Origin: an uncultured Lachnospiraceae bacterium
GTDB taxonomy: Bacteria > Bacillota > Clostridia > Lachnospirales > Lachnospiraceae
Direction: 5' to 3'
DNA length: 7,317 nucleotides
Assembly (NCBI GenBank): GCA_902782965.1
Contig: CACZPG010000258.1
Location: 1 to 7,317, forward strand
Part shown: piece after piece, positions 1-6,928 of the stretch
Numbering within the stretch: the first letter of the stretch is position 1
Layout: the number at the start of each line of letters is the position of its first letter
The notes under the pieces: model-generated
Told to the model about the DNA's origin: nothing
Databases searched by the model: none
What the model saw: the letters and a program-made list of their open reading frames with translations, nothing else
Position numbers and translations under genes: made by a program

Positions 1-1308
1 CTGAATCCGGAACTGACTATTACGTTTGTGAATAAGAGAGATGGATATGCGCCGGAGGTCTTTCATCAGCCCGGCGGACTGACAGCTTTTGTTGAAGATA
101 TTTCCAAAGATATGACCAAGACTTCACCGGTTGTATCTATTAAAGGTGAGAAAAACGGAATAGAAGCTGATATAGTATTTGTATGTACTGAAGATGGTGA
201 TGAAAATGTAATTGGATTCACTAATAATATAACGAATCCGGAGGGTGGTACCCATGTAACCGGTTATAAAACTGCCTTTGCAAAGATAATAAATAATTAT
301 GCCCGTAATGAGCTGGGAGTTCTTAAAGAGAAAGACAGTAACCTTTCCGGTGCTGACATCAGACAGGGAGTTCAGGCCATAGTATCTGTGAAACATCCTG
401 ATCCACAGTTTGAAGGTCAGACCAAGATCAGACTGTCCAATACTGATGTGACACAGGCGGTGGATGCTATTATGCGTGAACAGCTTACGGTTTACTTTGA
501 CAGAAACTATGATGTTCTGAAGGATATAGTTGACAGAGCTGTTGAAACTGCCAAAGAGAAAGCTAAGAACAAGACTAAGATAAATCTAAATAAGTTTTCC
601 TTTGAAGGAAACGGTAAGCTTGTTCGCCAGGAGAGCAATGAAGCAGATAAATGTGAGATATTTATAGTCGAGGGTGATTCGGCCGGCGGCTCTGCCAAGT
701 CTGCCCGTAACAGAAAGTATCAGGCGATACTTCCGCTTCGTGGTAAAATTCTTAATGTTGAGAAGGTTCCTGTATCAAAGGTTCTTGAGAATGCAGAGAT
801 AAAGGCGATGATTAATGCCTTTGGATGTGGATTTTCTACAGGCTTCGGAAATGATTTCGATATATCAAAGCTAAATTATGATAAGATTATAATCATGACA
901 GATGCAGATGTGGATGGTGCGCATATAGCTACATTGCTGCTTACATTTTTCTACAGATTCTATCCGGAGCTTATAACTGAAGGACATATTTATATTGCCA
1001 TACCTCCGCTTTACAGAGTAGGAGAAGGAAAGAAGGCTAAATATCTGTATTCGGATGATGAACTTGAGAAATATAGAAAGGAACATTCCGGAAAATTCCT
1101 GATTCAGCGGTACAAAGGACTTGGTGAAATGGACGCAAGTCAGCTTTTCGAAACCACCATGGATCCTGAACACCGAGTGCTGAAACAGGTTATGATTTCC
1201 AGTCGTGCTGAGGCTTCCTCTATTACCAGTACACTTATGGGTACAGAAGTTGCTCCGAGACGTAAATACATAGAGGAGAATTCCAAGGAAGCACGCATTG
1301 ATTCCTAG
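1..1308 (+). CDS. gyrB: DNA gyrase subunit B-type (GyrB/ParE family), 5'-truncated by window edge
   Basis: This is the ATP-driven B subunit of a type IIA DNA topoisomerase, which with an A subunit changes DNA supercoiling or unlinks DNA in the cytoplasm. The frame is open from base 1, so the gene enters from the left; the GTG at 28 is internal. 435 residues are visible; the GHKL ATPase domain (about 200 residues) is missing. In order come the transducer domain (PQFEGQTK near residue 135), the TOPRIM domain with EGDSAGGSAK (Glu224) and the metal-binding DADVDG acidic cluster (Asp301, Asp303, Asp305), PPLYRV, and the C-terminal QRYKGLGEMDASQLFETTMDP. DADVDG and the short tail after PRRKYIEEN favour GyrB over Gram-positive ParE. 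However, the tail ends in ARIDS rather than the usual NLDI, and the basic ARKARE/RRK segment normally before TOPRIM is not recognisable. A second, divergent GyrB paralogue or ParE is therefore possible. No A-subunit gene follows. The family is certain; the orthologue is not. Confidence 0.9.
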   Translation: MNPELTITFVNKRDGYAPEVFHQPGGLTAFVEDISKDMTKTSPVVSIKGEKNGIEADIVFVCTEDGDENVIGFTNNITNPEGGTHVTGYKTAFAKIINNYARNELGVLKEKDSNLSGADIRQGVQAIVSVKHPDPQFEGQTKIRLSNTDVTQAVDAIMREQLTVYFDRNYDVLKDIVDRAVETAKEKAKNKTKINLNKFSFEGNGKLVRQESNEADKCEIFIVEGDSAGGSAKSARNRKYQAILPLRGKILNVEKVPVSKVLENAEIKAMINAFGCGFSTGFGNDFDISKLNYDKIIIMTDADVDGAHIATLLLTFFYRFYPELITEGHIYIAIPPLYRVGEGKKAKYLYSDDELEKYRKEHSGKFLIQRYKGLGEMDASQLFETTMDPEHRVLKQVMISSRAEASSITSTLMGTEVAPRRKYIEENSKEARIDS

Positions 1309-1350
1309 GTTATCATTTGACAAATCTGACCGTATGAGGTTTGGATATAT

Positions 1351-2400
1351 ATGAAAAAGAAAGATATGACTAATAGAAGACTACTCTTTATGGCGGTGAT
1401 TTTAGGAGTGATGCTCCTGATCACTGCTGTGATTGGTGTAGTCTTTTTTTACATTCGTCTTCAATATACCCGAAGCATTATTTCCTCCGGTAAAGATAAT
1501 ACTTATAAGAACTATTATGTGATCATTGCCGGTAACAGCGATGATGACTTCTGGAAGAGTGTCTACAACGGTGCTCTTGATGAGGCAGAGAACAGTGATG
1601 CTTATGTTGAATTGATGGGGGATGATCTGGATTCTACTCTGACTAAGAAAGAACTCCTGAAAATTGCGGTTCATTCCGGTGTTGATGGTATCATTGTAGA
1701 AGGTGATGACAGTGAAAGTACCAAGAAAATGCTGGTTGATGCTGAAAAAGCCGGTATTCCTGTTGTTACTGTTGCTGATGATATTATAGACAGTGCCCGT
1801 AAGAGTTACATAGGTGTGAGCGGATATAATATGGGAAAGCTATATGGTGAACAGGTTGTTGAGTGTGCTAAAAGCAAATCTCCCGAAAATGTTGATGCTC
1901 TTGTTCTGATAGATGAAACCCTCACAGGTAACAGTCAGTCTGTAATAATGACGGCTATCAGGGAAACAATTATAGATAATGGACTTGCCGGCAAAATAGA
2001 TCTTAACAGTAAGGTGGTAAGCACAGGAAGAGACTATGCTGCAGAGGAGGAAATAAGAGATATCTTTGTGGGGGGAGAAAATGTCCCTGATATTATTATT
2101 TGTCTGAGTGAGAAAAATACTGTACGTGTTTGCCAGACGGTCGTAGATTATAATAAGGTTGGAGAGGTTGAGATTCTGGGTTATTATATGTCCCCAACCA
2201 TCAATGCGGCTATTGAGAAGAATATTATAAAGTCATCTATAGTAGTGGACACCGAGCAGATGGGCAGATCTACCGTAGATGCATTGAATGAATATAAAGA
2301 TAGTGGTTATGTAAGTGGACTTTTTCTGATTGATATTAGTCTGGTTGACAGAGACACTCTGTCTCCATCGGCTGAGGAAGGCGGTGGTGAAGATGACTAA
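1351..2400 (+). CDS. Membrane-anchored sugar-binding-protein-like sensor (XylFII-type, periplasmic-binding-protein fold)
   Basis: This 349-residue protein has a basic N-terminus, one hydrophobic helix (about residues 11-34) and no lipobox cysteine, so it should be tethered by the helix with the rest outside. From about residue 53 it resembles RbsB/XylF-type type I periplasmic binding proteins: a first strand ending in NSDDDFWKSV, GVDGIIVEGDD, AGIPVVTVADD, then YIGVSGYNMGKLYGEQ. The tail is acidic (EEGGGEDD). The start at 1351 has GAGG at 1336-1339, a slightly long 11 bases upstream; ATG 1366 is a less likely alternative, since it would shorten the basic N-terminus. The stop overlaps the kinase start by 8 bases, implying translational coupling. 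By analogy with XylFII of the Clostridium XylFII-LytS-YesN system, it probably binds a sugar and controls the kinase rather than feeding a transporter. The ligand cannot be read from sequence. An ordinary ABC transporter binding protein is the alternative. Confidence 0.85.
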   Translation: MKKKDMTNRRLLFMAVILGVMLLITAVIGVVFFYIRLQYTRSIISSGKDNTYKNYYVIIAGNSDDDFWKSVYNGALDEAENSDAYVELMGDDLDSTLTKKELLKIAVHSGVDGIIVEGDDSESTKKMLVDAEKAGIPVVTVADDIIDSARKSYIGVSGYNMGKLYGEQVVECAKSKSPENVDALVLIDETLTGNSQSVIMTAIRETIIDNGLAGKIDLNSKVVSTGRDYAAEEEIRDIFVGGENVPDIIICLSEKNTVRVCQTVVDYNKVGEVEILGYYMSPTINAAIEKNIIKSSIVVDTEQMGRSTVDALNEYKDSGYVSGLFLIDISLVDRDTLSPSAEEGGGEDD

Positions 2401-3901
2401 TAAACTGAGAAGATTATACATAAGGATGAAGGATCTTCGACTTCGTACCAAACTGTCTATGGTTATTGTCGGAACTATGCTTATTATTCTCGCCGTAAAT
2501 GTATTCATGTATGCAAGTATTAATCGTCTTACCGGTCAGATGGATGAGATTTATGAAGGTAATGTAAGACTTAATGAACTTGAGGATGCACTTGATAAAC
2601 TTCGAAGCAGTATTACAGGATATCTGAATACCAAGAGTACGGATTCTTTGGATGACTACTACAGGTCTCAGCAGAGTTATAGTGAGCTTATCAATGGTCT
2701 TGAAGATAAGGTTACAGACAACAGACTTAAGATGATGGAAAGAAGTATCTATTATATGTCCGAGGATTATCTGGCGCTTGCTTCCGACATAATTGAAGCC
2801 AAGAGAGGACGTAATATTGAGAAGTATAAGTCTAGTTTTGAAGAATCTGAGGAAATGTACAGATATATTAAAATATATATTACCGGTCTTAACAGCTATC
2901 GCTTCAGAACTAATACACAGAGTTATAAAGCACTGTCTTCAGCGGTTAGTTATCTCGAGATTCTGAGTATGACCATGCTTATTCTTATGGCGTTATTTGA
3001 TATTTTCCTTGTGGTACTTGTTACGAGAAATATTACCAGACCTCTTCATGAGCTTGCTTTAGCTGCGGATAAAGTGGCCGGCGGTAATCTGGATGAAGTT
3101 GGACTGGTTAAAGTTCACAGTAAAGATGAGGTAGGAGTAGTTACTATAGCCTTTAATCAGATGGTAAGCAGTATTCCGGGTTATCTTAGCAGACTTAGGG
3201 AAGGTATGGAGAAGGAACAGCTTCTTAAAGAGAAGGAAATTCTTATGGAAGCAAATCTGAAAGAAGCCCAGCTTAAATATCTTCAGGCTCAGATTAATCC
3301 TCATTTCCTTTTTAATACTCTGAATGCCGGAACACAGCTGGCTATGATGGAGAAGGCTGACAGAACTTATGAATATATTCAGAATGTTGCTGCCTTTTTC
3401 CGATATAATATTTCCGAAAATGATGAAGTTACTCTTGCACAGGAGATAGAGATGGTGGATACTTATATCTATATCCTGAATGTTAGGTTTTCCGGAGAGA
3501 TTCATTTCATTAAGGAAATTGAAGATGAGGAACTGCTCAGAGTTCGTATTCCGGGAATGACTCTTCAGCCGCTTGTCGAGAACTGTGTTAATTATGGAAT
3601 TCATAATATTGACAGAGAAGGTTTGATAACTCTCTCTGTATATGGTGTGGATGATTATATCTGTATAAGCGTAGCGGACAATGGTATAGGAATGTCACAG
3701 GAACTTATCCACGATATTATGGACGGAAGCTACAGAGAGAAGAAGGCGATAGACGATTCACATAAAGGAAATGGTGTTGGCGTTAATAATGTTTTTGAAC
3801 GCCTGAGACTATACTACAATGATAGAAACGAAGTTGAGATAATCAGTGGTGGCAGAGATCAGGGTACTGAGGTTGTGATTTCTGTTCCAAAAGATATATA
3901 G
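2393..3901 (+). CDS. LytS/YesM-type sensor histidine kinase
   Basis: This membrane sensor kinase of 502 residues autophosphorylates on His and passes the phosphate to the regulator encoded next. Order: TM1 about 21-43; an extracytoplasmic, largely helical region of about 145 residues; TM2 about 188-211; HAMP about 212-263 (ITRPLHEL to DEVGVVTIAFNQM); a charged helical linker; and a His_kinase (PF06580-type) domain with phosphoacceptor His304 in QINPHFLFNTL. The HATPase domain has the N-box Asn397 (LVENCVNYG), G1 Asp429 (DNGIGM) and G2 glycines at 459-463 (GNGVG). All catalytic motifs look intact. I chose ATG 2393 over the longer frame from 2330, because the extra 21 residues lie entirely inside gene 2, and ATG 2393 has GAGGAAG upstream (2374-2380) and forms an 8-base stop/start overlap. 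The outer domain is much smaller than the dCache domains of many YesM kinases, which fits sensing through a partner binding protein. That partnership is inferred. Confidence 0.95.
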   Translation: MTNKLRRLYIRMKDLRLRTKLSMVIVGTMLIILAVNVFMYASINRLTGQMDEIYEGNVRLNELEDALDKLRSSITGYLNTKSTDSLDDYYRSQQSYSELINGLEDKVTDNRLKMMERSIYYMSEDYLALASDIIEAKRGRNIEKYKSSFEESEEMYRYIKIYITGLNSYRFRTNTQSYKALSSAVSYLEILSMTMLILMALFDIFLVVLVTRNITRPLHELALAADKVAGGNLDEVGLVKVHSKDEVGVVTIAFNQMVSSIPGYLSRLREGMEKEQLLKEKEILMEANLKEAQLKYLQAQINPHFLFNTLNAGTQLAMMEKADRTYEYIQNVAAFFRYNISENDEVTLAQEIEMVDTYIYILNVRFSGEIHFIKEIEDEELLRVRIPGMTLQPLVENCVNYGIHNIDREGLITLSVYGVDDYICISVADNGIGMSQELIHDIMDGSYREKKAIDDSHKGNGVGVNNVFERLRLYYNDRNEVEIISGGRDQGTEVVISVPKDI

Positions 3902-3926
3902 AATTATTCAAGGAGTAATCTTAAGT

Positions 3927-5513
3927 ATGTATCGTATTATGATGGCTGATGATGAAGGTATCGTGCTGGATTCATTTTCATATTTGCTGAAAGAGGAATT
4001 CGGCGATGAAATCCTTGTAGAAACAGCAAAGACAGGTCGTGCTGTAATTGAATTAGCGGAGCGGTTCAGGCCTGATATAGTTCTGATGGATATCAGAATG
4101 CCCGGAATTAATGGAATAGATGCGATTAAGGAAATAAGTAAGAGAGATCCCGGTATTACCTTTATTGTGATTTCTGCGTATGATAAATTCGGTTATGCTC
4201 AGGAAGCAATAAATCTGGGGGTAATGGAATATCTGAATAAGCCTGTAGATAAGGACAAATTTCTTCAGACGGTTCGTAAGGCTATGAGACAGGTGGATGT
4301 GGAGCGGAATAAGCGAACGAAGGAGCTGGAAATTCTTGAGAAAATGGAAACTGTAACTCCAATTCTCGAAAGTGGATTTATCTATAATCTGCTTTTTCAG
4401 GATTTCTTTAAAGAGGATATTGAAAGCTTTAAGAAGCTTCTTGAGGTTGAGAGTGATTATGGTTATATGATAGCTCTTGTTTTTGGTGAGAATCAGGATG
4501 GAAGCTTTATGACAAATGCAGCCGGTACCTCTGTAAGAATCCAGAACCACATCAGGGATATGAGAGATATTGTGAAGAGTTACTTCAGCGGTGTGGTTGG
4601 TCCGGTCATGGCTAATAAGATTGCCGTATTCATGCCTTATGATAAGAAGGAATTTGATTATAATGATCGTATTGAAATAATTGATGTAGCAAGAAGCCTT
4701 GTAAGAAGGCTTAACACTCAGATGGATGCAATATTCCGGGTTGGTATCGGCACTATCAAAACTCTTGATAAACAGATGATATCCTATAACGAAGCTCTTG
4801 ATAGTCTGACAATGACCACCGGATCGGTAGTTCATTCTTCGGATGTTTCCATCGGATGTGAATATGAGGATGATTATCCTGTTGATATTGAGACAGCCTT
4901 GTTTGAAAATCTAAGACAGGGTAAAATTGATGAGGCTATGTCAAATGCAAATCTGTTTTTCGACTGGATGATGGAGAATTATAAGAATTTTGCAGATGAT
5001 ATAAAGCTGAAAACACTGGAATTTGTACTCAGAGCTGAGAGCCTTGCGTATGAAAAAACAGGAGATCTGTATAAATTCAGATCAAGAGAAGATTATCTGA
5101 AGTTTATAAATAATGCTTCAGATTATGATACCCTCAGAAAGTGGTTTGTTGACAAAATTTCTGAAGCTTGTCAGAATGTAATGTATCGTAAGGAGAAAAG
5201 ATCCTACGGAGTTGTTGACAGAGCTCTTTCATATATTCAGAATAATTATCAGAAGGATATCTCCCTTGAAGACGTTTCAAGAGAGGTTGATATAAGTCCT
5301 TATTATTTCAGTAAGATATTCAAAGATTCTACCGGCGAGAATTTTATAGAATATCTGACTAATCTCAGAATTGAGAAGGCTAAGGATCTGTTAGATAATA
5401 CTGATCTCAGTATGAAAGAAATCTGCTCGGAAGTAGGCTATGCTAATCAGAATTACTTTAGTCGTATATTTAAGAAAAATGTAGGAGTTACTCCTACAGA
5501 GTACAAGAAATAG
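3927..5513 (+). CDS. YesN-type response regulator (receiver + AraC-family DNA-binding domain)
   Basis: This is a cytoplasmic transcription regulator of 528 residues. The receiver domain (about 1-120) has the acidic pocket Asp8/Asp9, phosphoacceptor Asp55 in VLMDIRMPG, switch Ser83 in ISAYDKFGYA and Lys105 in NKPVDK, all as expected for an active receiver. A middle region (about 126-425) of the kind common in YesN proteins has no motif I can name. The C-terminus (about 427-528) is an AraC/XylS domain with two helix-turn-helix units: ISLEDVSREVDISPYYFSKIF and MKEICSEVGYANQNYFSRIFK, ending GVTPTEYKK. AAGGAG at 3910-3915, 11 bases before ATG 3927, supports the start; the gap after the kinase is 25 bases, so the two are one operon. 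It is the cognate partner of the kinase at 2393-3901 and probably activates a sugar uptake operon, the nearest candidate being the gene starting at 6929. Confidence 0.95.
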   Translation: MYRIMMADDEGIVLDSFSYLLKEEFGDEILVETAKTGRAVIELAERFRPDIVLMDIRMPGINGIDAIKEISKRDPGITFIVISAYDKFGYAQEAINLGVMEYLNKPVDKDKFLQTVRKAMRQVDVERNKRTKELEILEKMETVTPILESGFIYNLLFQDFFKEDIESFKKLLEVESDYGYMIALVFGENQDGSFMTNAAGTSVRIQNHIRDMRDIVKSYFSGVVGPVMANKIAVFMPYDKKEFDYNDRIEIIDVARSLVRRLNTQMDAIFRVGIGTIKTLDKQMISYNEALDSLTMTTGSVVHSSDVSIGCEYEDDYPVDIETALFENLRQGKIDEAMSNANLFFDWMMENYKNFADDIKLKTLEFVLRAESLAYEKTGDLYKFRSREDYLKFINNASDYDTLRKWFVDKISEACQNVMYRKEKRSYGVVDRALSYIQNNYQKDISLEDVSREVDISPYYFSKIFKDSTGENFIEYLTNLRIEKAKDLLDNTDLSMKEICSEVGYANQNYFSRIFKKNVGVTPTEYKK

Positions 5514-5576
5514 TATGTCCATAAAATATATTTCGTAGTGTGGTTTGGACAGCTGCACCTTATAGTGGGTATTTAT

Positions 5577-6647
5577 ATGAGAATAGTTAATATTAATAAA
5601 TTTCGTAAATATATATCACTTCTTCTTGTTGTATTATTAGTGTTTCTCTCAGCATGTGGGGAAACATCTGTTCAGGATGATACAGAGGCAGAGGGAGATA
5701 ATGATGGAATACTTGTGGGAATGAGTTTTGATTCATTTCTTATAGAAAGATGGCAGCGTGACTGTGACATTTTTGTTTCCAGAATTAAAGAACTGGATAA
5801 TGAAGCAGATGTAAATATTCAGAATGCCAATGGTGATATCGATACTCAGCGTCAGCAGATCAAGTATCTGATTGAAAAGAATGTGGATGTCCTCGTTATT
5901 GTAGCAATAGATTCTAATGATCTCAGTGATCTGGTTGCTGAGGCGAGAGATAAAGGAATTCCTGTTATAGCATATGACAGACTTATTAAGAATGCCAATG
6001 TAGATCTGTATATATCCTTTGATAATACTATGGTTGGAAAATTAATGGGAGAGGCCTTAGTGGATGCTGAATTGCCGAATAAGAAGGTGCTCATGCTTTC
6101 GGGACCTAATGAAGACAGTAATGTTTCAATGGTTGAGGAGGGATTCAGATCCGTAATGGAAGCTAATGATGTTGAGATTGTCGACTGTTATCATGCTGCA
6201 GGCTGGAAAGCAGAAGAATCAGCTTCATATGTAAGTGATCATATAAGCACACTTAATGAAGTAGATGGCATAATGTGTGGAAATGATAATATAGCCACTA
6301 CTATAATAAGAACACTTTCAGAAGCCAGACTTGCAGGGAAGATTAAGATAGTTGGTCAGGATGCAGATCTGGAGGCTTGTCAGAGAATAGTTGAGGGCAC
6401 ACAGGTAATGACAGTATACAAACCGGTTGAAAGACTTGCCAGAGCTGCTGCTGAATTTGCGCTTCAACTGGCTAAGAATAAAGAAGTGACCGGCGTGAAA
6501 GAAACTATAAATGATGGTAAGAATGATGTTCCTTACTATTATATAGAGCCTATTGCCGTAAATAAGGATAATATGGACTCAATGGTAATTGATTCCGGCT
6601 TTCATCTTCGTGATGAAGTGTACATGAATGTTCCTGATGAAGAGTGA
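5577..6647 (+). CDS. xylF: XylF-like sugar-binding lipoprotein
   Basis: This extracellular type I sugar-binding protein of 356 residues is tethered by lipid. A basic N-terminus and hydrophobic stretch end in the lipobox LSAC with Cys27 as the lipidation site, followed by a short acidic linker. The mature part tracks E. coli XylF closely as I remember it: ERWQRDCDIF (57-66), NANGDIDTQ, NVDVLVIVAID, IPVIAYDRLI (128-137), DLYISFDN (143-150), CGNDNIATTII (234-244), VGQDADLEACQRIVEGTQ (259-276) and VYKP (280-283). These include the segments that line the sugar pocket in that family. D-xylose or a related monosaccharide is the likely ligand. I start it at ATG 5577, because an upstream GTG at 5538 would add 13 residues ahead of a complete signal peptide. 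The ribosome site is weak (GTGGG 5565-5569). It lies 63 bases after the regulator with no terminator seen, so it probably ends the sensor operon. It could be a second sensor input or a transporter binding protein. Confidence 0.9.
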   Translation: MRIVNINKFRKYISLLLVVLLVFLSACGETSVQDDTEAEGDNDGILVGMSFDSFLIERWQRDCDIFVSRIKELDNEADVNIQNANGDIDTQRQQIKYLIEKNVDVLVIVAIDSNDLSDLVAEARDKGIPVIAYDRLIKNANVDLYISFDNTMVGKLMGEALVDAELPNKKVLMLSGPNEDSNVSMVEEGFRSVMEANDVEIVDCYHAAGWKAEESASYVSDHISTLNEVDGIMCGNDNIATTIIRTLSEARLAGKIKIVGQDADLEACQRIVEGTQVMTVYKPVERLARAAAEFALQLAKNKEVTGVKETINDGKNDVPYYYIEPIAVNKDNMDSMVIDSGFHLRDEVYMNVPDEE

Positions 6648-6648
6648 T

Positions 6649-6686
6649 GTGAAGTAAAGTGAAGTACTGTGAAGTAATATGAAGTG
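6649..6686 (+). repeat. Four 10-base phased TGAAGT direct repeats, candidate regulator site
   Basis: Immediately after the XylF-like stop codon, GTGAAGTA occurs at 6649-6656, 6659-6666 and 6669-6676, and a variant ATGAAGTG at 6679-6686. The TGAAGT core thus begins at 6650, 6660, 6670 and 6680, exactly one DNA turn apart. One further TGAAGT lies inside the gene end at 6614. Such same-face phasing suits a protein that contacts successive major grooves, and AraC-type domains do this with their two HTH units. The repeats are directly visible; their role as the operator of the regulator at 3927-5513 is inferred. Confidence 0.7.
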
Positions 6687-6704
6687 ATGCAAACATTCAC
6701 AGTA
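6665..6704. repeat. Perfect 9-base inverted repeat with 22-base spacer
   Basis: TACTGTGAA at 6665-6673 is the exact reverse complement of TTCACAGTA at 6696-6704. The left arm lies inside the third phased TGAAGT repeat and the fourth repeat is in the spacer. There is no T-run after it, so it is more likely a protein-binding element than a terminator. Within it, 6688-6701 (TGCAAACATTCACA) resembles the CcpA cre consensus, but it has A in place of the central G and C at the third position, so a cre call is weak. Confidence 0.55.
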
Positions 6705-6707
6705 ATC

Positions 6708-6713
6708 TAAAAT
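6708..6713 (+). promoter_or_regulatory. Possible activator-dependent -10 box (TAAAAT)
   Basis: TAAAAT is one mismatch from TATAAT and lies 22 bases after the last phased TGAAGT unit, with no recognisable -35 hexamer; the repeats approach where a -35 would sit (about 6685-6690). That arrangement is typical of promoters switched on by AraC-type activators. If used, the transcript would carry a leader of roughly 200 bases containing the hairpin at 6746-6790. In AT-rich DNA such hexamers are common by chance, so this is tentative. Confidence 0.25.
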
Positions 6714-6745
6714 TATATGGAAAACTCGCATTTTGCGCTCTTTAG

Positions 6746-6795
6746 TAGCACAATATTGTCATTTATTAGCATTATGACAATTTTGTGCTATTTTT
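6746..6795 (+). terminator. Long hairpin plus T-run: intrinsic terminator or leader attenuator
   Basis: The arms 6746-6762 and 6774-6790 pair over 17 positions with a single T/T mismatch (6754 with 6782), around an 11-base loop. The pairing can extend outward by a G-U and an A-U pair. TTTTT at 6791-6795 follows directly. The stem is AT-rich but its base holds AGCAC/GTGCT. On the opposite strand no T-run follows, so it works for + strand transcripts only. It would end the operon coming from the XylF-like gene. If the promoter at 6708 is real, it could instead be a conditional leader terminator ahead of the gene at 6929. Confidence 0.6.
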
Positions 6796-6871
6796 ATGGA
6801 AAAATTGATACAAAATAATAAAAAGATGCCAAAAATAGGAAGAATCTTGCAATCTATTGCTAAAAAAGGTG

Positions 6872-6880
6872 TGATACTAT
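6872..6880 (+). promoter_or_regulatory. Candidate extended -10 promoter for the ChvE-type gene
   Basis: TGATACTAT reads as an extended -10 element (TGN followed by TACTAT, 6875-6880; TACTAT differs from TATAAT at two positions). There is no -35 at 17 bases: the closest are TTGCAA at 6847-6852 (22-base spacer) and TTGCTA at 6857-6862 (12-base spacer). Extended -10 promoters can work without a good -35. Transcription would start near 6887, giving a leader of about 40 bases up to the strong ribosome site. It lies downstream of the hairpin, so it would make the gene independent of the upstream operon. Confidence 0.45.
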
Positions 6881-6913
6881 TACTACATCGGAAACGAAAA
6901 AACAATTATTAAA

Positions 6914-6920
6914 TAGGAGG
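6914..6920 (+). promoter_or_regulatory. Strong ribosome binding site deciding the start at 6929
   Basis: TAGGAGG is a near-perfect Shine-Dalgarno sequence 8 bases before ATG 6929. It fixes the start of the last gene and contrasts with the weak sites of the upstream genes, in line with the high copy number expected of a transporter binding protein. Confidence 0.85.
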
Positions 6921-6928
6921 TTTTTAAT

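Noticed and set aside
1317..1322. Perfect TTGACA hexamer upstream of the gene at 1351
   Set aside because: No -10-like sequence occurs 16-18 bases downstream; the nearest AT-rich hexamer (GATATA, 1344-1349) is 21 bases away and would start transcription past the ATG.
2330..2392. Upstream start for the kinase gene adding 21 residues
   Set aside because: The extension lies inside the preceding gene, has no ribosome site and adds an unlikely sequence; ATG 2393 gives a normal overlap and N-terminus.
4053..4835. Open frame of 260 codons on the - strand inside the regulator gene
   Set aside because: It lies wholly antisense to a gene with clear receiver and AraC motifs; its translation is Ile/His/Tyr-rich with no recognisable domain. 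The same applies to - strand frames at 124-396, 507-698, 871-1323, 1402-1674, 2233-2508, 3059-3604 and 5852-6094.
5516..5551. TGTCCA / TGGACA inverted repeat between the regulator and the XylF-like gene
   Set aside because: Only 6 bases per arm with a 24-base spacer and no T-run; easily chance, and not a terminator.
5538..5576. GTG start for the XylF-like gene adding 13 residues
   Set aside because: It places non-signal-like residues ahead of an already complete basic/hydrophobic/lipobox signal peptide, and no better ribosome site is seen.
6648..6928. CRISPR array, tRNA or riboswitch in the intergenic region
   Set aside because: The repeats are too short and close for CRISPR, and I see no tRNA cloverleaf or conserved riboswitch core; the hairpin and repeats account for the visible structure.
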